Below are positions 6,321 through 10,245 of a stretch of DNA of 10,245 bases, in pieces. Position 1 is the first letter of the stretch; every line of letters starts with the position of its first letter. The notes below the pieces were generated by a model, which was not told the origin of the DNA, ran no database searches, and saw only the letters and a list, made by a program, of their open reading frames with translations. This DNA comes from Candidatus Parcubacteria bacterium. GTDB lineage: Bacteria; Patescibacteriota; Minisyncoccia; JAHIHE01; JAGLIN01. The stretch covers positions 1 through 10,245 of the forward strand of contig JAGLIN010000081.1 in the NCBI GenBank assembly GCA_023142975.1, given 5' to 3'. Made by a program: the position numbers and the translations under genes.

Positions 6321-6349
6321 AGTCTATCATGAAAGCTAAACCTTGTCAA
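6321..6349 (-). promoter_or_regulatory. Strong sigma70-type promoter for the minus-strand ncRNA
   Basis: On the minus strand a perfect TTGACA (plus 6344-6349) is followed after exactly 17 bases by TAGACT (plus 6321-6326; 4/6). It sits about 25 bases before the closing stem of the RNA. Confidence 0.65.
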
Positions 6350-6371
6350 GAGCAGAAGAATAAGGTAGTAT
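6343..6371 (+). promoter_or_regulatory. Possible ruvB promoter overlapping the ncRNA -35 box
   Basis: TTGTCA (6343-6348; 5/6) and TAGTAT (6366-6371; 4/6) are spaced by 17 bases. The -35 lies in the palindrome CTTGTCAAG, so it shares five bases with the ncRNA's TTGACA. A perfect TATAAT at 6378-6383 without a matching -35 is an alternative. The ruvB ATG is at 6408. Confidence 0.4.
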
Positions 6372-6407
6372 AAAGTATATAATAAGTATTCATACTTAAA
6401 TGTTTAC

Positions 6408-7418
6408 ATGCTCACAGATCCAAAAGAAAAAAATGATGATGTCGTTGTTGATTTGTCGTTGCGTCCAAAATATTTGGATGATTTTACGGGGCAGGAAAAA
6501 GTGAAAAGCAATTTAGACATCTCAATAAAAGCCGCGAGAAAAAGAGAAGAGACAATTGAGCACATCCTTTTTCATGGTCCGAGCGGGTTAGGGAAAACAA
6601 CCTTGGCTTATTTGATTGCGAATGAAATGGATAAAAATATCAAAATTACTTCCGGTCCCGCGATTGAGAAGGTGGGTGATTTGGGGGCGATTCTGACGAA
6701 TATGGAAGAGGGTGATGTTTTGTTTATTGATGAAATTCATCGTTTAAATAAATTAATAGAAGAAGTTTTGTATCCCGCGATGGAAGATTACGCTCTAGAT
6801 ATTATCGTCGGCAAAGGTCCGTCGGCGAGAACGATTAGATTAGATTTGCCGAAGTTCACTTTGATTGGCGCGACAACAAGAATTGATCTTATTTCTTCCC
6901 CACTTTTAAACCGTTTTGGAATCGCGCATCGTCTTGATTACTATAATGATGATGAAATTGAAAAAATAATAACGAGGTCAAGCAAGATTTTTAATGTGGA
7001 AATTGATTTACACGGAGCTAAAAAAATAGCGAGAAGTTCAAGAAAAACTCCGAGAATTGCTAATCGTTTGTTAAAAAGAGTTCGTGATTTTGCTCAGATT
7101 AAAGGTGATGGAATCATTAATGAAAAGATTGTGGATGAAACATTTGAACATTTAGAAATAGATTGTTATGGGTTAGAGCGCGCTGACAGAAAAATTCTTG
7201 AAATTATTATAGAAAAATTTAACAGCGGACCCGTTGGAGTCTCAACTTTAGCTGCGAGTCTTTCAGAGCAAGAAGACACAATTGAGTATGTATATGAACC
7301 GTATCTTTTACAACTTGGATTTTTAATTAGAACGCCGCGCGGGAGAAAAGCGACAAAATTGGCGTATGAGCATTTGGGAATTGAATGGCCGGAAGATGAA
7401 CAAGGGAGTTTGTTGTGA
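6408..7418 (+). CDS. ruvB: Holliday junction branch migration DNA helicase RuvB
   Basis: RuvB is the AAA+ hexameric motor that, loaded by RuvA, drives branch migration of Holliday junctions. The 336-residue protein has the usual length and order. It has LRPKYLDDFTGQEKVKSNL (from 18), Walker A GPSGLGKT (57-64), Walker B FIDEIH (106-111), the RuvB beta-hairpin region (about 120-145), sensor 1 GATTR (154-158), and the arginine finger R169 in SPLLNRFGI. Sensor 2 is TPRIANR (R216). The C-terminal winged helix (about 255-330) contains GPVGVSTLAASLSE and LQLGFLIRTPRGR. All catalytic residues are intact. No Shine-Dalgarno is evident. ruvA is not adjacent but lies 1.6 kb downstream on the same strand, beyond two membrane-protein genes and an inverted rpsT. 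Confidence 0.97.
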   Translation: MLTDPKEKNDDVVVDLSLRPKYLDDFTGQEKVKSNLDISIKAARKREETIEHILFHGPSGLGKTTLAYLIANEMDKNIKITSGPAIEKVGDLGAILTNMEEGDVLFIDEIHRLNKLIEEVLYPAMEDYALDIIVGKGPSARTIRLDLPKFTLIGATTRIDLISSPLLNRFGIAHRLDYYNDDEIEKIITRSSKIFNVEIDLHGAKKIARSSRKTPRIANRLLKRVRDFAQIKGDGIINEKIVDETFEHLEIDCYGLERADRKILEIIIEKFNSGPVGVSTLAASLSEQEDTIEYVYEPYLLQLGFLIRTPRGRKATKLAYEHLGIEWPEDEQGSLL

Positions 7419-7460
7419 GGCTTGAATTACTAAAGATTTATAAATTAAAATTTCAATCCT

Positions 7461-7724
7461 ATGTTTCAATCTATTATCATAAATACCTTAGCGTTCATCG
7501 TCATTCCTCTCGGTATTTTTTTCTTGCTCGGTTTTCTTATTTTTTATCATCTGAATAGATATGGATTAAAAAACGGCAAATCAAAAAAAGCTGCTTTGTT
7601 TTTTTCTTCTGTTCTATTTCTAATATCTGTTTTAATAATTTTCATATTTTTGTCTATAGATTGGAATGTTGTTAGTATTGAAGATTTTATAGAAAGATCA
7701 AATTTGGAATTAGATGAAAATTAG
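7461..7724 (+). CDS. Small two-helix membrane protein of unknown function
   Basis: This 87-residue protein has two hydrophobic segments, about residues 5-28 and 44-66. A basic loop (HLNRYGLKNGKSKKAA) joins them, and the tail is short and acidic (VSIEDFIERSNLELDEN). By the positive-inside rule the loop is cytoplasmic and both ends face outward. I do not recognise the family. It starts 42 bases after ruvB on the same strand, so co-transcription is likely. It is followed by the palindromic repeat at 7752-7785 and the bPH_2 gene. Confidence 0.7.
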   Translation: MFQSIIINTLAFIVIPLGIFFLLGFLIFYHLNRYGLKNGKSKKAALFFSSVLFLISVLIIFIFLSIDWNVVSIEDFIERSNLELDEN

Positions 7725-7751
7725 CGCGAATCATTGTCAATTGAGAATGTA

Positions 7752-7785
7752 AGACACGGAGCGTCCTATAGGACACTCCGTGTCT
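7752..7785. repeat. Near-perfect palindromic repeat (AGACACGGAG arms)
   Basis: Fifteen-base arms (7752-7766 and 7771-7785) pair with a single mismatch around a TATA loop: AGACACGGAG C GTCC / GGAC A CTCCGTGTCT. It is much more GC-rich than its surroundings. No U-tract follows on either strand, so it is not a classical terminator. It lies between two co-directional membrane-protein genes and looks like a dispersed REP- or MITE-like element. Confidence 0.75.
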
Positions 7786-7811
7786 GAGGCTGGAATATTA
7801 ATAATGCTATT

Positions 7812-8411
7812 ATGACAAAAAAATCAATAAATTTGCACAAGAATAATTTAGATAAAAAGAAGGGATATGATTTTCCTGGACAGCACGAAAATGAAAAAAT
7901 TGCCTTGGTGACAAGAAAGCATTTAATAGTCCTCCTTCCATATTTTTTGTATATTGCTTTGATGTGCTTGCTACCGATTATATTTTACATTTTTATTGTT
8001 CCATATGTGCTGCCAGCTTTTATGGATGATCCGCATGATAGATTATTTATTCTTCTTTCTGCTATTTATTATGGATTTGTTTGGATTGTTATTTTTACGG
8101 TTTGGGCTGATTATTATCTTGATATTTGGATTATAACAAATGAACGAATTATAGATGTTGAACAAATCGGGTTTTTTAATCGTGTTGTTTCTGAATTAGA
8201 TTTGAAAAGAATTCAGGATATAACAAGCAGTGTTCATGGAATGCTTCCAACGATGTTTGGCTTCGGTAATATTCACATTCAAACTGCCGCGGAAGAAGGA
8301 AAATTTGATTTAAAATCAGTTCCCCATCCAGTTACTATTAGGAGACGGATCACAAAACTTTACAAAGCCGCGAGAGAAAAAGACAGATTTATTTTTAAGG
8401 GAGATGAATAA
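7812..8411 (+). CDS. bPH_2 (YdbS-like PH domain) membrane protein
   Basis: The 199-residue protein has a polar N-terminus (1-38), a pair of membrane helices at about 39-66 and 80-100, and a C-terminal bacterial PH-like domain (bPH_2/DUF304 type). The domain runs from about 103 to 185: YYLDIWIITNERIIDVEQIGFFNRVVSELDLKRIQDITSSVHG (in parts) then FGFGNIHIQTAAEEG. The pattern ITNERII...G.F.R...E..L.RIQDI is the family hallmark. The molecular role of these proteins is not established; related proteins sit in the membrane and are linked to envelope stress in some bacteria. It is the third gene of a same-strand run from ruvB. Its transcript would meet the rpsT terminator hairpin. Confidence 0.88.
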   Translation: MTKKSINLHKNNLDKKKGYDFPGQHENEKIALVTRKHLIVLLPYFLYIALMCLLPIIFYIFIVPYVLPAFMDDPHDRLFILLSAIYYGFVWIVIFTVWADYYLDIWIITNERIIDVEQIGFFNRVVSELDLKRIQDITSSVHGMLPTMFGFGNIHIQTAAEEGKFDLKSVPHPVTIRRRITKLYKAAREKDRFIFKGDE

Positions 8412-8505
8412 AATTTTCTATAAGAAATTTCCACTTCTTAATCAAATTAAATAATTGTTTTGAAAATAAAAGAATTGTAAAAACATCAGAACCAACATTA
8501 ATAAT

Positions 8506-8539
8506 CAAAAATAAACCATCTCTTTTGAGATGGTTTATT
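8506..8539 (-). terminator. Intrinsic terminator of rpsT
   Basis: AATAAACCATCTC (8510-8522) and GAGATGGTTTATT (8527-8539) form a perfect 13-bp stem with a four-base loop. On the minus strand it is followed by five T (plus AAAAA), placing it 38 bases after the rpsT stop. It may also slow transcripts arriving from the bPH_2 gene on the plus strand, though no T-run follows there. Confidence 0.8.
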
Positions 8540-8576
8540 CTGGTCTATTCCTCGCTTTTGTTTTTCTATCCTAAAT

Positions 8577-8894
8577 TTAGGATTTTATTTTTTCCTCTTT
8601 TTTCTCGATAGCGTTAACTTTTTTGGCTAACGCGGATTTTTTTCTAGAAGCTGTATTTTTTTTGATAATTCTTTTTTTGGCCGTTTTATCAATGGTTTTG
8701 TAGGCCATTTTCAATCCGTTTTGTATTTCTTTTATATTTTCAGCTGTGATTTTTTCTGTTGATTTTTCCAATTTCTGAGACAAGCTGTTTAAATCTTTAA
8801 TTATCTTCTTCATCTTGTTTTTTACTTTCAGATTTACTTTTCTTTTTCGCAAATTCTGCTTTAACGCTTTCTTTGCGGATTTAATATTTGGCAT
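8577..8894 (-). CDS. rpsT: 30S ribosomal protein S20
   Basis: S20 binds 16S rRNA early in 30S assembly. The 105-residue, Lys-rich protein starts with the canonical MPNIKSAKKALKQNLRKR (1-18) and contains the conserved C-terminal block KTIDKTAKKRIIKKNTASRKKSALAKKVN (in parts, 66-94). Typical S20 proteins are about 85-90 residues, so this one has a short charged tail (95-105, IEKKEEKIKS). The ATG is at 8894-8892. Its leader contains AAGTT-type repeats and no good Shine-Dalgarno. It stands alone on the minus strand between the bPH_2 gene and ruvA and ends at a strong terminator. Confidence 0.97.
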   Translation of the reverse strand: MPNIKSAKKALKQNLRKRKVNLKVKNKMKKIIKDLNSLSQKLEKSTEKITAENIKEIQNGLKMAYKTIDKTAKKRIIKKNTASRKKSALAKKVNAIEKKEEKIKS

Positions 8895-8898
8895 AGAA

Positions 8899-8936
8899 CG
8901 AAGTTAAAAGTTTATAAAGTTGTAAAGTTAAAAGGT
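8899..8936. repeat. Degenerate AAGTT-based short repeats upstream of rpsT
   Basis: AAGTTAAAAG (8901), AAAGTTGT (about 8916) and AAAGTTAAAAGG (about 8924) follow one another. They look like decayed copies of one short unit. They fall in the rpsT leader/promoter region. Confidence 0.4.
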
Positions 8937-8977
8937 CCCTGATGGGTCTCAATTCAATATTACAATACTATTACAGT

Positions 8978-9006
8978 TTGCGAAAAATGTCAAATGGATA
9001 TATATT
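8978..9006 (+). promoter_or_regulatory. Likely promoter for ruvA
   Basis: TTGCGA (8978-8983; 4/6) and TATATT (9001-9006; 5/6) are exactly 17 bases apart, giving a leader of about 50 bases before the ATG at 9065. This would let ruvA be expressed independently of ruvB. Confidence 0.45.
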
Positions 9007-9064
9007 GAATACAGTGATTAGAAATTAATCAGTTTAAGAGTAATGAAATTTAACAATATAATCC

Positions 9065-9640
9065 ATGATTTCCTACATAGAGGGAAAAATAATTTTTCGG
9101 GGTGAAAAGTTTATAATCATAAAAACTGGCGGAATTGGTTTCAAGGTTTTTGTCTTGCCTGATTTAAATTTGGAGAACGACGAAATAAAACTTTTTACTT
9201 ATTTAAATGTCAAAGAAGACGCGCTTACTTTGTACGGTTTTTTAAATTATAAAGAGCTTGAACTGTTTGAACTTCTGATATCTATTTCGGGAATTGGACC
9301 GAAGGCCGGGCTTGGAATTTTATCTTTGGCTGACACTGAAACAATAAAGGTGGCAATCGTTAAAAATGACGCGAGTGTATTAACTCGTGTTTCTGGCATT
9401 GGCAAAAAAACGGCAGAGCGAGTTATTCTGGAATTGAAAAATAAAATTTTAATTTCCGATCTTGGAGATTTGGAAGATAAGAGCAAAGAAATAAATGAAC
9501 ATTCTGACGCGATAGATGCTCTAATTAGTTTGGGCTATAACGCGGGTGAAGCGAAGAACGCTTTGTCTAAAATTTCTCCAGAGGTTAAGGATGTGGGAGA
9601 GAGGGTGAGGATGGCGCTGAAGGAAATGGGGAAGAAATGA
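9065..9640 (+). CDS. ruvA: Holliday junction branch migration complex subunit RuvA
   Basis: RuvA tetramers bind the four-way junction and load RuvB. The 191-residue protein has the normal three-domain layout. An N-terminal OB-fold spans about 1-63 (MISYIEGKIIFRGEKFIII, GGIGFKVFV, DALTLYGFL). Domain II has two helix-hairpin-helix motifs, LISISGIGPKAGLGIL (71-86) and LTRVSGIGKKTAERVILEL (106-124). An acidic, flexible linker (131-146) leads to domain III (about 147-190; DAIDALISLGYNAGEAKNAL), which contacts RuvB. All domains are complete. ruvC is not in the window. The gene is separated from ruvB by three genes, one inverted, and appears to have its own promoter at 8978-9006. Confidence 0.96.
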   Translation: MISYIEGKIIFRGEKFIIIKTGGIGFKVFVLPDLNLENDEIKLFTYLNVKEDALTLYGFLNYKELELFELLISISGIGPKAGLGILSLADTETIKVAIVKNDASVLTRVSGIGKKTAERVILELKNKILISDLGDLEDKSKEINEHSDAIDALISLGYNAGEAKNALSKISPEVKDVGERVRMALKEMGKK

Positions 9641-9645
9641 GTGTT

Positions 9646-9760
9646 GGAATATTGAATATTGAATATTAAAACTCCCTTTTTTAAAAAGGGGGTTGGGGGG
9701 ATTTGAAAACGGGCAAGTTGTGAATAGACAATAGTAAATTGAATATTGAATATTTTGTCT
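9646..9760. repeat. Intergenic repeat cluster: GAATATT tandem units around a CCCTTTTTTAAAAAGGG palindrome
   Basis: ATTGAATATTGAATATT occurs at about 9652-9668 and again, nearly unchanged, at about 9738-9754. Between them CCCTTTTTT/AAAAAGGG (9674-9690) forms a palindrome followed by GGTTGGGGGG. A related ATTCAATATT is at about 6084-6093. The palindrome is not followed by a U-tract and looks like a dispersed intergenic repeat rather than a terminator. Confidence 0.5.
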
Positions 9761-9767
9761 TAGTTAA

Positions 9768-9810
9768 GTTGATTAAAATAAATAAATAATTTTTGTTTAT
9801 TTTAATCAGC
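9768..9810 (+). repeat. Long AT-rich inverted repeat upstream of the 40-residue ORF
   Basis: GTTGATTAAAATAAA (9768-9782) pairs with TTTATTTTAATCAGC (9796-9810): 15 bp with one G-U pair and a 13-base loop. A second possible stem, CAGCTT with AAGCTG, follows at about 9807-9830. Together they could structure a leader for the ORF at 9862 or mark an element boundary. Confidence 0.5.
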
Positions 9811-9843
9811 TTGGTTTAAAAAGAAGCTGAGTTGGAGGGAAAG

Positions 9844-9863
9844 AAATAAATAAATAAATAAAT
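9844..9863. repeat. AAAT x5 tandem repeat between a Shine-Dalgarno-like site and an ATG
   Basis: Five perfect AAAT units end inside the ATG at 9862. GGAGGG at 9834-9839 lies 22 bases before that ATG, too far for normal use; each unit lost would shorten the gap by four bases. A similar shorter run occurs at about 9776-9788. Confidence 0.6.
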
Positions 9864-9984
9864 GGGAACTTATCAAAGAAGTTTATTTGGTAGTGAAAGA
9901 GTATCAGAAAGTCTAATCAAATCTTTAAGACAGAGAGGCGTTCCATATTTTCAGATAAGAAAAATATATCACAATAAAACTTGA
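9862..9984 (+). CDS. Small 40-residue basic ORF of unknown function
   Basis: The frame encodes a 40-residue basic peptide beginning MGTYQRSLFGSERVSES and ending in RQRGVPYFQIRKIYHNKT. The segment LIKSLRQRGVPYFQIRKIY resembles the start of a resolvase-type helix-turn-helix, but this is only a visual likeness. Support for a real gene is a strong intrinsic terminator starting 7 bases after the stop codon. The leader contains a GGAGGG and a tandem AAAT run. Against it are the poor spacing of that GGAGGG (22 bases), the absence of a convincing promoter, and the short length. It could instead be a remnant of a mobile gene, as it lies beside a transposase end. Confidence 0.4.
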   Translation: MGTYQRSLFGSERVSESLIKSLRQRGVPYFQIRKIYHNKT

Positions 9985-9990
9985 AAAATA

Positions 9991-10021
9991 AAACAAGGAG
10001 AAACTGCTCTTTGTTTTTTTT
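9991..10021 (+). terminator. Intrinsic terminator after the 40-residue ORF
   Basis: AAACAAGGAG (9991-10000) pairs with CTCTTTGTTT (10007-10016), 10 bp with one G-U pair and a six-base loop. The T-run (10014-10021) begins inside the 3' arm and extends 5 bases past it. The orientation fits a plus-strand transcript ending here. Confidence 0.7.
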
Positions 10022-10063
10022 AAGACAAAGTTGTTGTTTTGCAAGAAGTAAGGTTTGTGACTA

Positions 10064-10091
10064 TTGACATTTTTGTAAATTGTGCAATAAT
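10064..10091 (+). promoter_or_regulatory. Promoter-like sequence pointing antisense into the transposase
   Basis: TTGACA (10064-10069), a 16-base spacer ending TGC, and AATAAT (10086-10091; 5/6) form a good extended sigma70 match. Transcription would run antisense to the transposase gene that enters from the right. No plus-strand ORF follows within the window, so it may drive an antisense RNA or be incidental. Confidence 0.4.
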
Positions 10092-10106
10092 GCAATGATT
10101 TAGAAT

Positions 10107-10245
10107 TCATAGCGAGTATCCTTCTTTCTTCCCAAAGAACCAACGGGAGTTAATCATGGAGTAGGCGAGGTATCTAAAACCCATAAAGGTGGATTGCAAT
10201 CTTTCATAACGGATTACTAATTTGCGATAAACATCTTCCCAAGCA
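10107..10245 (-). CDS. IS5-like DDE transposase, C-terminal end (runs off right edge)
   Basis: An open minus-strand frame enters at 10245 and ends at TGA (plus 10107-10109), giving 45 residues. They include WEDVYRKLVIRYERLQST, then FMGFRYLAYSMI and SRWFFGKKEGYSL. The pattern RKLVIRYER....FxGF..LA.....I is typical of the C-terminal end of IS5/IS4-superfamily DDE transposases, after the catalytic Glu. The catalytic residues lie outside the window. The insertion sequence end should fall between here and the terminator at 10021, but I could not identify the terminal inverted repeat without the other end. Exact IS group and intactness are unknown. Confidence 0.7.
   Translation of the reverse strand, partial: AWEDVYRKLVIRYERLQSTFMGFRYLAYSMINSRWFFGKKEGYSL

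Noticed and set aside
7752..7785. Palindrome as a rho-independent terminator
   Set aside because: Neither side is followed by a T-run on the corresponding strand, so it is treated as a repeat.
9247..9486. Minus-strand frame of 79 residues inside ruvA
   Set aside because: Antisense shadow of the helix-hairpin-helix region of RuvA, with no independent support.
9925..10143. Open minus-strand frame of 72 residues beginning MVLWEERRILAMNSK
   Set aside because: It overlaps the recognisable transposase C-terminus in another frame on the same strand and crosses a strong plus-strand terminator. Its composition is not protein-like and it has no ribosome site.
10092..10245. Riboswitch or structured leader on the plus strand after the promoter at 10064-10091
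   Set aside because: The segment is explained by the transposase coding frame on the minus strand, and no plus-strand gene or known riboswitch core follows.
1..10245. CRISPR array
   Set aside because: No regularly spaced direct repeats of 20-40 bases were seen anywhere; repeats present are palindromes or short tandem units.

Overview
The window is AT-rich bacterial DNA with short intergenic spaces. Its genes fit a host-dependent or ultrasmall lineage of the Patescibacteria (CPR) radiation. That assignment is inferred from the mix of small charged or membrane proteins, a PilB-type pilus ATPase, a bPH_2 membrane protein, a long lysine-rich S20, and dispersed palindromic intergenic repeats. No rRNA or tRNA is present to confirm it.

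Layout. Positions 1-657 (minus) hold a small coiled-coil gene followed by the start of polA, which runs off the left edge. Positions 738-1268 (plus) encode an unknown three-helix membrane protein that ends in a bidirectional terminator shared with tsaE (1293-1778, minus). A palindromic repeat at 1843-1899 precedes the promoter of a DHH-family protein (1977-3122, plus) that has lost most of its metal ligands. After terminator-like hairpins comes pilB (3281-4996, plus), then a convergent membrane-anchored TPR protein (5091-6038, minus).

The gene-free stretch 6039-6407 holds a minus-strand structured RNA of about 170 nt. It has its own sigma70-type promoter, a closing stem of 23 bp, and a U-tract. 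Its -35 box overlaps that proposed for ruvB (6408-7418, plus), which is followed by a small two-helix membrane protein (7461-7724), a near-perfect palindromic repeat (7752-7785) and a bPH_2 membrane protein (7812-8411). rpsT (8577-8894) lies on the minus strand between these and ruvA (9065-9640, plus). The right end is repeat-rich. It carries a 40-residue ORF with its own terminator (9862-10021) and the C-terminal end of an IS5-like transposase entering from the right edge on the minus strand.

Functionally the window mixes housekeeping genes: Holliday-junction branch migration (RuvA, RuvB), DNA polymerase I, tRNA t6A modification (TsaE), ribosomal protein S20 and type IV pilus assembly (PilB). 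The least ordinary parts are the minus-strand ncRNA and its 15-nt perfect complementarity to the rpsT 3' UTR, the in-frame palindrome inside tsaE, and the degenerate DHH protein upstream of pilB.
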